From Pseudomonadota bacterium (GTDB lineage: Bacteria; Pseudomonadota; Gammaproteobacteria; Burkholderiales; Thiobacillaceae): a stretch of DNA of 5,037 bases. Shown in pieces: positions 1 to 5,037 of this stretch; position 1 is the first letter of the stretch, and every line of letters starts with the position of its first letter. Made by a program: the position numbers and the translations under genes. The notes beneath the pieces were generated by a model. The model was not told the origin of the DNA. It saw only the letters and a program-made list of their open reading frames with translations, and made no database searches. The stretch spans positions 1 to 5,037 of the forward strand of contig JAJZRT010000355.1 of NCBI GenBank assembly GCA_021802595.1, read 5' to 3'.

Positions 1-97
1 TGGCGAAAGGCCCCACGCCGACCTCCCCGGCCAGCCGCACCAGCACGCCGCCCAGCCCCATCAGCGCACCGCCCACCAACAAGATCGCGAAGTCCAT
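1..97 (-). CDS. Probable EamA/DMT-family transporter, N-terminal fragment
   Basis: Only the first 32 codons are inside the window; the gene continues past its left edge. Residues 2-20 form a hydrophobic, Gly/Leu-rich first membrane helix (it begins MDFAILLVGGALMG). A segment reading VLVRLAGEVGVGPFA follows. This pattern of helix one, then a 'vlvRla...vgP.a' loop, is typical of the start of drug/metabolite transporter (EamA) proteins, ten-helix inner-membrane carriers that often export amino acids or other small metabolites. The ATG at 97 is chosen because the same frame offers no ATG, GTG or TTG for at least 45 codons upstream. No Shine-Dalgarno sequence is visible before it. The gene lies 201 bases downstream of the LDH2-type dehydrogenase on the same strand, so it may be the last gene of that operon or may have its own promoter. 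The family call rests on a short stretch only. Confidence 0.6.
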   Translation of the reverse strand, partial: MDFAILLVGGALMGLGGVLVRLAGEVGVGPFA

Positions 98-298
98 CAG
101 GACATTGTTGCCGAGGCGCGGCTGGCGCGCCGGCGCCCCGGGTCTCGAAGTCCGGCCTCGGCAGGTCCGGGCGGGTCGGGGTCGGGACGAGAGCCGTAGA
201 GGCAGATCGTTCGGGCTGCCTGGCGCATGGTTCCCGCTTAGACAGTGCCGTCACGCGACCAGAGCGCGTTCGCCCCAGCGCGTAATCGGCGCCTCCCC
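98..298. other. Intergenic gap before the transporter gene
   Basis: This 201-base, very GC-rich stretch separates the dehydrogenase stop from the transporter start. It contains overlapping GC-only palindromes at 124-142 (GGCGCGCC, GGCGCC, CCCGGG) and a G-quadruplex motif at 169-186, entered separately. I found no U-tract terminator and no convincing -10/-35 promoter, so it stays open whether transcription from the upstream genes continues into the transporter. Confidence 0.5.
169..186 (+). other. Canonical G-quadruplex motif
   Basis: Four runs of three or more G (169-171, 173-175, 178-181, 184-186) are separated by loops of 1, 2 and 2 bases. This meets the G3+N1-7 definition, with short loops that generally favour stability. 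The G-rich strand is + and all neighbouring genes are transcribed from -, so a quadruplex would form on the template strand while the transcript carries the C-rich version. The motif lies about 72 to 89 bases upstream of the transporter start codon. That it folds or regulates anything is inference. Confidence 0.55.
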
Positions 299-1372
299 TC
301 AGCCGCGGGTGACCGCATCGTCCACGGAATCCCAAGGCGGCCGAAGATGGAGCTCGTCGATCAAGGTCTGTGCGCAGCGCATCATCGCCGGGGTGTATGC
401 CAGCCCATCGCTGGCATTGTGCCGCGCCTGGTCGGCGCGAAGCTCGCCGGGTATGCGCACCGGAGCGTCCGGGTCCACCGAAGGCGAAGCCTTGATCCAG
501 CTCGCCAGGTCGGCAAGACGGCCAGTGAACTCATCCAGCGGCATGAAACGTGCAATATCGATGGCCAGGAAGAAATGGCCGGCATCGATGGGGCGGTCCC
601 AGGTATGAAGCACGGAGCCGACCTGTGGACCCACCGCCGCGCCGCTCAGCACGCCGCTGAGGATTTCCACCATCAGCGCCAGCGCGTAGCCCTTCGGTCC
701 GGCTGCCGGAAGCAGCGCCCCCGCGGCCGCGGCGACCGGGTCACGGGTCGGGCGCCCCTGCGCGTCGAGTGCTGCGCCCGGGGGAAGCAAGGACTCACTG
801 CGCTCGACCGCGCGCACCGCGGATCCGGCGACGGAACTCATGGCCATGTCGACGAGCACCGGATAGCCGTCGCGCGCCGGACAGCCGAAGGCCAGCGGAT
901 TCGTCCCGAGCACCGGACGCGTGCCGTTGTACGCCGCCACCTTGGGCACGGCATTGGTGCAGGTGAGCCCGATGCAGTTGGATTCGGCGGCAAGCGCGCA
1001 GTAGTAGGCCGCTGCGCCATAGTGAACACTACGCCGCACGGTGACCATCCCGACCCCCTGGGCCTTGGCGGTATCGACCGCCCGGCGCATCGCGAGCGTA
1101 CCCGCGACAAAGCCCGGACCATCCCCTGCGTCGAGTTGCCAGGCGGACGGTGCCACCCCGGTCCATCGCATGTCCGCCGGGGACGGCATGAGGCCCCGGC
1201 GAATTCGCGCGACGATGTTGGGCAGGCGGACCAGACCGTATTCGGTACGCCCCCGCAGGTCGGCCCAGAGCATGCCGTCCGCCACCAGGTCGGCGTCGGC
1301 GGGACTCATGCCAGCGGCGAGCGCGGCTTCGACGAGAAAGCGGCGATGTGTATGGGGCGCGACGCGTTGCAT
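299..1372 (-). CDS. Malate/L-lactate dehydrogenase (LDH2) family oxidoreductase
   Basis: This 357-residue protein has the usual family length. The family consists of cytoplasmic NAD(P)H-dependent enzymes that interconvert 2-hydroxy acids and 2-oxo acids, or reduce cyclic imines; members include YiaK, ureidoglycolate dehydrogenase, sulfolactate dehydrogenase and DpkA. Recognisable segments in order are ADLRG (37-41), RRSVHYGAAAYY (113-124), TNAVPKVAAYNG (139-150), LGTNPLAFGCPA (155-166), VDMAMSSVA (174-182), PKGYALALMVEILSGVLSG (226-244), GHFFLAIDI (265-273) and PLDEF (278-282). An oddity is that the motif normally reading G-x-x-S-H-G near residue 45, whose Ser-His pair is regarded as catalytic in YiaK and DpkA, reads G-R-T-E-Y-G here (Glu44, Tyr45); the codons GAA and TAC are clear. 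His117 is kept. The start at 1372 gives the family's normal N-terminus and has no in-frame alternative in the 45-base gap, though no Shine-Dalgarno sequence is seen. It is probably the fourth gene of the operon. Substrate unknown. Confidence 0.88.
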   Translation of the reverse strand: MQRVAPHTHRRFLVEAALAAGMSPADADLVADGMLWADLRGRTEYGLVRLPNIVARIRRGLMPSPADMRWTGVAPSAWQLDAGDGPGFVAGTLAMRRAVDTAKAQGVGMVTVRRSVHYGAAAYYCALAAESNCIGLTCTNAVPKVAAYNGTRPVLGTNPLAFGCPARDGYPVLVDMAMSSVAGSAVRAVERSESLLPPGAALDAQGRPTRDPVAAAAGALLPAAGPKGYALALMVEILSGVLSGAAVGPQVGSVLHTWDRPIDAGHFFLAIDIARFMPLDEFTGRLADLASWIKASPSVDPDAPVRIPGELRADQARHNASDGLAYTPAMMRCAQTLIDELHLRPPWDSVDDAVTRG

Positions 1373-1417
1373 CAGAAGTGTGCCGTTCGCGTGGGAGGCC
1401 TCGGTCTGCCGCTCGCG

Positions 1418-2626
1418 CTAGCGCTTGGGCGCAAGCTTGATCCGCGCAAGCCTGCGCCGCGCCAGCTTGATGCTCCAGTAGGTGCGCACGGCACGCAGCC
1501 AGGGGCCGGGATCGCTCCAGCGAAACACCAGGAAATGCGGAACGTGCAACAGGCTGCGCAACCACTGCCACGCGGTGGTCTCTCCGCGACGGCGAAGTGC
1601 GCGAAAGGCCCGGTAGTCATCCACCGGAAGCAGCACGTGAACGTTGCGCCGGTAGCCGTCGACATGCGGTACAGGCAGCCCGGCAAGGCGGGCATACACG
1701 ATTCGCGCCGCCGGCACGCCGGCCACCTCGAGCAGCTCGTGGTTGAGCGTGAAACGCGCGTTGCACTCGATCAGCTTGTAGCGACCGTCGCGCGGGTCGC
1801 GTTTGAACTCGACATTGGCGTAGCCCGCGAGTCCGCAACCCCGAAGGAAGCGCAACCCCAACTCCGCCACTTCCGGGTTCCAGTCGGTGGCATGGCAGGT
1901 TCCCAAGCCGAAGCCCGGCGGGCTTTGGCGGATCTTGCGCTTGGTCAGCACGAACAAGGGCTCGAAGCGGTCATCGAGATAGGTGAAGCAGCTGGCATAG
2001 GCGTCCTCGGGACCGGGAACGATCTCGGTCATCAGCATCTCGGAGTGCTGTGTCTGGGATTTCCGGAACACACCCTCGAGTTCGGCACGATCATTCACGA
2101 CGAACAGCTTGGTACCGACGAAGCTGCGACGAAACACGTGCCCGAGCCGGGGCTTGAGCGCACATGGGTAGCCAATCCATTCAGCCGCGGCGACCGCATC
2201 CTCGATGCTGCGGACCGCACGATACTTGGGCGTGGGCACGCCGGCGCGCTGCGCCAATTCGTAGCTCCCGACTTTGTCGAGCAACGCCAGCAGCACCTCG
2301 GCGCTGCCTTCGATCAAGCGGTAACGTTGTCGCAACTGCTCGCCATGGTGCGCCAACAGCGTGATTCCATCGTCGCTGCAAGGCAGCACGATGGCACCGT
2401 CCAGCGCGGTCTTCGGGTCCGCCAGCCATTGCAGCCAGGCGTGAGCCGGGTCGGGGCTTCGTGGAAATTCGATACCGTGCACATGGCGCGAGGCGAGCGC
2501 CATCGTGAGGGATGTCCCCAAGACGTATACGTGGACGCCGACGGGCGCCAGCCGGCGCGCCACCGAAAGAGCATTGATGTCGCCGCCCAGCAGGATGACT
2601 GGTGGCTTCTCGGCTTGTGCCGTCAT
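1418..2626 (-). CDS. ATP-grasp carboxylate-amine ligase-like protein (second of two)
   Basis: This 402-residue protein belongs to the ATP-grasp superfamily, whose members activate a carboxylate as acyl-phosphate with ATP and join it to an amine. A nucleotide-like N-terminal domain starts with VILLGGDINALSVARRL (10-26). SDDG (84-87) and DKVGSYELAQRAGVPTPKY (117-135) lead into the ATP-grasp fold. Likely ATP contacts are Lys158 in CALKPR and Glu201 in TEIVPG; likely Mg ligands are Glu273 in NVEF, plus Glu287 and Asn289 in IECNARF. The basic C-terminal tail (about 350-402) is rich in Trp, Arg and Lys and is not part of the core. The ATG at 2626 is preferred over a longer open frame reaching 2902: it has a strong ribosome-binding site, the protein begins with the expected domain directly after it, and the extension overlaps the upstream gene with unlikely composition. 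It starts four bases after the preceding ATP-grasp gene, implying coupled translation. No membrane helix or signal peptide is apparent. Substrate not predictable. Confidence 0.87.
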   Translation of the reverse strand: MTAQAEKPPVILLGGDINALSVARRLAPVGVHVYVLGTSLTMALASRHVHGIEFPRSPDPAHAWLQWLADPKTALDGAIVLPCSDDGITLLAHHGEQLRQRYRLIEGSAEVLLALLDKVGSYELAQRAGVPTPKYRAVRSIEDAVAAAEWIGYPCALKPRLGHVFRRSFVGTKLFVVNDRAELEGVFRKSQTQHSEMLMTEIVPGPEDAYASCFTYLDDRFEPLFVLTKRKIRQSPPGFGLGTCHATDWNPEVAELGLRFLRGCGLAGYANVEFKRDPRDGRYKLIECNARFTLNHELLEVAGVPAARIVYARLAGLPVPHVDGYRRNVHVLLPVDDYRAFRALRRRGETTAWQWLRSLLHVPHFLVFRWSDPGPWLRAVRTYWSIKLARRRLARIKLAPKR

Positions 2627-2630
2627 GTCC

Positions 2631-3740
2631 TCACTCCCCTTTGATCCCGGCATGCCGCAGCAGTGCCGGGACAGCGCTTGGATGCCCCAGGCCGAGCACT
2701 GCGCGCAGGATGGGCACGGCCACGGGCACGGCTTGATCGGAGTTGCGAACCTGATAGTGGTAAAACAGACCGGGAGTGGCGTTGATGTCGACGATGGCTC
2801 CGTGGCTGGCGGCCAGGCCGACCGTCGGATCGGTCGTGATGACGTCGACCCCGGCGAGCCGGCCTCCGACCGCGCGTACGCCGCGGGCACAATCCGCGAC
2901 AAGGGCCTCCCCGATCTCGCCGAGGACGGACTCGCTGTCGCGTTCGCTCCCCATGTTGGATACCTGGCGCACGATGACGTGCTCCCCGGCGCGAGGCACG
3001 TGACGAAGTGACAGACCCTTCGCCCGCAATGCGCACTTGCACTCCAGGTCGATCTCCAAGGGCTTCAAGGCGTAGCGGTCGAGCAGGCGCCGTCGCCGGC
3101 TGTTCTCGGCCTTGATCAACTCGCCCACCGTGCTCCGTCCGTCGCCGATCACGCTGGGCAGCGGACGGCGCACCGCGTCGAGCAGTTCGCCATCGAGGAA
3201 AAGCAGGCGGTAGTGCATGCCCGCAACCTGCCGCTCGATGACCAACTGCCGACTCCTCAAAGCGGCCTGGGCCGCGGCCAGCTTGAGCGTTCGCCGGTCG
3301 GCCACTCCGGTCGTCACCCCGGCTCCTCCCGCTCCGCCCTGTGCCGGCTTCACCACGCAGGGCTCCCCCGCGGACTCGAGAAAATCGATCGCCGACGCAA
3401 TCCCATCGAGATTGAATTCCAGATGGGGCGGCGTGGGCACACCCTCCGCATCGAGCAGGCGGTACACCAGAGGCTTGTTGCCGGAAACTCCCAGGGTCAC
3501 CGGGTCGTTGAGCATCACGAGTTGGCCGAGCGTACGGGTCGTGCGGCCGTTTCGGGCGAACTCGCTCACGCCGTCCCCCAGATCGCGAAAATCCAGCCCC
3601 AGGGTGTCGCCGGCATCGCGCCAGATGCGGGCGTGCCAGTCGGATGGAGGGGTGGAGAACCCCGCGCTCCTGCCGAGTGCACGAGCGGCCAGCCGGCGGA
3701 CTTGCAACAGCCGGTGGATCCAGCGAGCGCTGGTGATCAC
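2631..3740 (-). CDS. Cyanophycin-synthetase-like ATP-grasp ligase (first of two)
   Basis: This 369-residue protein resembles the ATP-grasp portion of cyanophycin synthetase (CphA) and related amino-acid ligases, but lacks the Mur-ligase-like half of CphA, which is about 870 residues or more. Key segments are a basic N-terminus (1-25), GNKPLVYRLLDAEGVPTPPH (87-106), VVKPAQGGAGGAGV with Lys131 and a Gly-rich loop (129-142), LVIERQVAGMHYRLLFLDG (166-184), and VIGDGRSTVGELI (197-209), close to the CphA 'GDG..T..eLI' motif. AGVDV (296-300, Asp299) and IVDINATPG (316-324, Asp318 and Asn320) supply likely Mg ligands. Family members more often have Glu where Asp318 is, a conservative change. The expected reaction is ATP-dependent amide bond formation between a carboxylate and an amino compound in the cytoplasm. 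The start is GTG at 3740, one base after the aldolase-like gene's TGA; no strong Shine-Dalgarno sequence is visible, so translation probably depends on coupling. Asp for Glu and the missing second half mean it should not be called CphA. Confidence 0.87.
   Translation of the reverse strand: MITSARWIHRLLQVRRLAARALGRSAGFSTPPSDWHARIWRDAGDTLGLDFRDLGDGVSEFARNGRTTRTLGQLVMLNDPVTLGVSGNKPLVYRLLDAEGVPTPPHLEFNLDGIASAIDFLESAGEPCVVKPAQGGAGGAGVTTGVADRRTLKLAAAQAALRSRQLVIERQVAGMHYRLLFLDGELLDAVRRPLPSVIGDGRSTVGELIKAENSRRRRLLDRYALKPLEIDLECKCALRAKGLSLRHVPRAGEHVIVRQVSNMGSERDSESVLGEIGEALVADCARGVRAVGGRLAGVDVITTDPTVGLAASHGAIVDINATPGLFYHYQVRNSDQAVPVAVPILRAVLGLGHPSAVPALLRHAGIKGE
2634..2640 (-). promoter_or_regulatory. 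Ribosome-binding site of the second ATP-grasp gene
   Basis: AGGGGAG on the minus strand ends 7 bases before the ATG at 2626. It lies inside the last codons of the upstream ATP-grasp gene, whose TGA falls between this site and the start. It decides the start at 2626 and indicates translational coupling. Confidence 0.8.
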
Positions 3741-3741
3741 G

Positions 3742-4512
3742 TCAACCGCTCGCTGCCCGGCGGGGCGCTGTCGGCCGGGACTCGACGTGGGGTTCAGCTC
3801 CCTCGCAGCCGCCCTCGGTCAGCAGCGCGTCGACCCAGGCATTGGAAAACTCGCCGCGCGCAACGGCCGCGATGTAGTCCTTCTCCGCTTCGCGCCGCCC
3901 GAGCAGGCGCTCGAGCAGCGTCGCGGCGATCTCCTGCGGAACCACGACCACGCCGTTCTGATCCGCGGCAATGATGTCTCCAGGATTGACCACGATCCCG
4001 CCGCATTGGATCGGGTAGTTGACTTCGCCTGGGCCGCGATGCAGCGGCCCGATAGGGGTCACCCCGCGCGCGTAGACCGGAAAATCCCCCAGCTTGATGA
4101 TGTCTGGAATATCGCGGACATAGCCGTCCACGACAAAGCCGATGATCCCCCGATGGCGGGCCTTGGTCGAGATCAGATCGCCCAGTACTGCATTCATCGA
4201 CGAGCCGCCCGCATCGACCACGACGACATCGCCGGGAGCGGCGATGTCCAATGCCTTGTGCACCATCAGGTTGTCGCCCGGGAAGACCTTCACCGTGCAT
4301 GCCGGCCCGAGAATCCGCAGATGCTCGGGCGTAACGCTGCGTATCGTCGGCGACATGGTGTAGAGCCGGTTCATCAGGTCGGAGATGTCGGGCGTCTGGA
4401 ATTCCCCGAATCGCGCGATCAGTTCCGGTGCAGGCCGGGCCATGCAATTGCGGATCCTGAACCCGGGGCCCGGGTGAAGCTCGGACGATTTTGGCTTTGT
4501 CGCGACATTCAT
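3742..4512 (-). CDS. RraA-like / class II HMG-type aldolase family protein
   Basis: This 256-residue protein belongs to the RraA-like fold, which includes 4-hydroxy-4-methyl-2-oxoglutarate (HMG/CHA) aldolases, oxaloacetate decarboxylases and the RNase E inhibitor RraA. Motifs in order are TPDISDLMNRL (40-50), GPACTVKVFPGDN (69-81), APGDVVVVDAGG (92-103), GDLISTKARHRGIIGFVVDG (111-130) with YVRD next (131-134), and NPGDIIAADQNGVVVVP (176-192). Asp112 and Arg133-Asp134 form the D-x20-R-D signature of metal-dependent class II pyruvate aldolases, so enzymatic activity (cleaving or decarboxylating a 4-carboxy-2-oxo acid to pyruvate) is more likely than a pure RraA role. The C-terminus, about residues 235-256, looks like an unstructured Arg/Pro/Glu-rich tail. 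The start at 4512 is supported by AAAGGAG six bases upstream; a longer open frame to 4554 would bury that site. It is the first gene of the apparent operon and ends one base before the ATP-grasp gene. Exact substrate unknown. Confidence 0.88.
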   Translation of the reverse strand: MNVATKPKSSELHPGPGFRIRNCMARPAPELIARFGEFQTPDISDLMNRLYTMSPTIRSVTPEHLRILGPACTVKVFPGDNLMVHKALDIAAPGDVVVVDAGGSSMNAVLGDLISTKARHRGIIGFVVDGYVRDIPDIIKLGDFPVYARGVTPIGPLHRGPGEVNYPIQCGGIVVNPGDIIAADQNGVVVVPQEIAATLLERLLGRREAEKDYIAAVARGEFSNAWVDALLTEGGCEGAEPHVESRPTAPRRAASG

Positions 4513-4518
4513 TGCACG

Positions 4519-4525
4519 CTCCTTT
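4519..4525 (-). promoter_or_regulatory. Ribosome-binding site of the RraA-like gene
   Basis: AAAGGAG on the minus strand, six bases before the ATG at 4512, is close to the ideal anti-16S sequence. It is the strongest ribosome-binding site in the window, fits the first gene of the operon, and fixes the start at 4512 rather than at the upstream in-frame ATG at 4554. Confidence 0.85.
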
Positions 4526-4573
4526 GAAGAGGCGGTTCGGTGGGGTGGTGCCACAAACGCGTGCGGCGGCCAT

Positions 4574-4587
4574 CGAAGATCGCTTCG
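4574..4587. repeat. Short inverted repeat, possible leader hairpin
   Basis: CGAAG and CTTCG flank a 4-base loop, a perfect 5-bp stem. The flanking bases would extend it to 8 bp with one G-U wobble if transcribed from the + strand, or one C-A mismatch in the minus-strand leader. It ends about 60 bases upstream of the RraA-like start codon. There is no T run beside it, so it is not a standard terminator; it could be a leader RNA hairpin or a protein-binding site. Confidence 0.35.
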
Positions 4588-4618
4588 GTGAGCAAGAAAG
4601 AAACGGCGCCAGGACCGA

Positions 4619-4639
4619 GCCGCTATGGCGAAAAGCGGC
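4619..4639. repeat. Inverted repeat, possible operator or leader hairpin
   Basis: GCCGCT and AGCGGC flank a 9-base spacer, giving a 21-bp dyad with perfect 6-bp arms. Its size and position about 107 bases upstream of the operon's first start codon would suit an operator for a dimeric regulator. On the minus strand it is followed by TCGGTCC, which is not a terminator tail. No regulator gene is present in the window to pair with it. Confidence 0.35.
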
Positions 4640-4689
4640 GATTTCTGAATTTTGGGCTAGGAGCGAATGGCTCAGCCGCGACTTTTCCA

Positions 4690-4699
4690 GATGATCATC
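4690..4699. repeat. Perfect 10-bp palindrome GATGATCATC
   Basis: This is a self-complementary 10-mer in the intergenic region upstream of the operon. It is AT-richer than its surroundings and could be half of a regulator site, but its length allows chance occurrence. Confidence 0.25.
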
Positions 4700-4877
4700 G
4701 CCTCCACCCGATGAGGTGCACCCCCAATGTGCGGGGAACAGCCAACGAGAGTGTGAGGAAATGCGTCGAAATGTCCGCAGTGTTCACGAGGACTGCTGCC
4801 GAGCTTGCGCGGCCGCGTGCTGTCACACGCCTCGACGCGGCGGCACGCGCAGTTGACGCCGGCTGCTGACGCCCCAC

Positions 4878-5037
4878 TCAGAACAAGCTCGGCTGCACCA
4901 GATCCCGCGGCGCGATGAATCCCCTGGAGTCCAGCGCGGGCATGCGCTGCGCCATGCCGGCCCGCCTCGCCGCGCGTGCCACGCGCTGGCTCAGCAGCTG
5001 CGCCCACGGGCCCTGCCCGCGCATGCGGCTGCCGAAG
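4878..5037 (-). CDS. C-terminal fragment, possibly a PA0069-type radical SAM protein
   Basis: The last 52 codons and TGA stop are inside the window; the gene enters from the right edge in the frame whose first full codon is at 5036. The visible tail reads FGSRMRGQGPWAQLLSQRVA, followed by an Arg/Ala-rich helix and the ending QPSLF. The opening 'F..RmrG.GpwA.ll.qR...A.rr.G' resembles the C-termini of PA0069/Rv2578c-type radical SAM proteins, which often finish in a short SLF-like tail. The radical SAM core with its CxxxCxxC cluster motif would lie outside the window, so the call rests on the tail alone. It is on the same strand as the operon but 365 bases away, and is probably a separate transcription unit. 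Confidence 0.5.
   Translation of the reverse strand, partial: FGSRMRGQGPWAQLLSQRVARAARRAGMAQRMPALDSRGFIAPRDLVQPSLF

Larger units (their letters stand above)
4513..4877. other. 365-base intergenic leader region of the operon
   Basis: This stretch separates the stop of the radical-SAM-like gene from the RraA-like gene and should hold the operon promoter. The most AT-rich part is about 4641-4656 (on the minus strand it includes CCCAAAATTCAGAAAT), a possible opening region, but I could not match a -35/-10 pair with proper spacing or a sigma-54 site. It contains two hairpin-forming inverted repeats (4574-4587, 4619-4639) and a perfect 10-bp palindrome (4690-4699). No intrinsic terminator with a U tract follows the upstream gene. 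Small open frames on both strands here have no family features and no ribosome-binding sites that I would trust. Confidence 0.5.

Noticed and set aside
263..283. Direct repeat AGCGCGT twice, 14 bases apart, beyond the dehydrogenase stop
   Set aside because: A 7-base GC-only repeat is easily due to chance, and no promoter element accompanies it.
245..2644. A 799-codon open frame on the + strand, antisense to the dehydrogenase and second ATP-grasp genes
   Set aside because: It mirrors two genes with clear family motifs, its translation shows no domain, and long stop-free antisense frames are expected in GC-rich coding DNA.
2627..2902. N-terminal extension of the second ATP-grasp protein to an ATG at 2902
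   Set aside because: The extension overlaps the upstream ATP-grasp gene, has unlikely composition, and the ATG at 2626 has a strong ribosome-binding site directly before the first domain.
3217..4527. A 436-codon + strand open frame opposite the RraA-like gene and part of the first ATP-grasp gene
   Set aside because: It is an antisense shadow with low-complexity Arg/Pro/Ser composition and no motifs or ribosome-binding site.
4513..4554. Fourteen-residue N-terminal extension of the RraA-like protein
   Set aside because: It would place the AAAGGAG ribosome-binding site inside the coding region; the start at 4512 is better supported.
4780..4877. Possible terminator after the radical-SAM-like gene (GCGTGC/GCACGC arms)
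   Set aside because: The arms are separated by a long spacer and no T run follows, so an intrinsic terminator cannot be supported.
4672..5007. A 111-codon minus-strand open frame overlapping the right-edge gene
   Set aside because: It is a shifted reading of the radical-SAM-like tail followed by noncoding sequence; the frame ending in SLF at 4878 fits a protein family.

Overview
The window is GC-rich throughout, and its codons strongly favour G or C at third positions. Together with the gene families present, this points to a high-GC proteobacterium, most likely a betaproteobacterium of the Burkholderiales type. That placement is an impression from composition and protein style, not a database result. 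All six genes recognised lie on the minus strand, so the window reads biologically from right to left.

Layout in transcription order. (1) 5037-4878 holds the last 52 codons of a gene that resembles the C-terminal tail of PA0069-type radical SAM proteins. (2) 4877-4513 is a 365-base gap. It carries the leader of the next operon, two small hairpin-forming inverted repeats and a 10-bp palindrome; I see no convincing sigma-70 promoter or intrinsic terminator in it. (3) 4512-3742 encodes an RraA-like / class II aldolase-fold protein with a strong Shine-Dalgarno sequence and an intact D-x20-R-D motif. (4) 3740-2631 encodes an ATP-grasp ligase resembling the ATP-grasp part of cyanophycin synthetase, with a GTG start one base after the previous stop. 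(5) 2626-1418 encodes a second ATP-grasp ligase of a different subfamily, starting four bases after the previous stop. (6) 1372-299 encodes a dehydrogenase of the malate/L-lactate (LDH2) family, 45 bases further on. (7) 298-98 is a 201-base gap containing a canonical G-quadruplex motif on the + strand. (8) 97-1 is the first 32 codons of a probable EamA/DMT-family membrane transporter.

Genes 3-6 look like one operon, since three of them are almost fused end to start. The combination is a keto-acid aldolase/decarboxylase-like enzyme, two different carboxylate-amine (ATP-grasp) ligases, an LDH2-type oxidoreductase and possibly a small-molecule transporter. I do not recognise it as a named pathway. 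My inference is a small-molecule pathway in which a hydroxy- or keto-acid is made or processed and coupled to amines by two ligations, with the transporter moving the product or precursor. The dehydrogenase departs from its family at the usual catalytic Ser-His pair, which reads Glu-Tyr here, so its chemistry may differ from that of characterised relatives.
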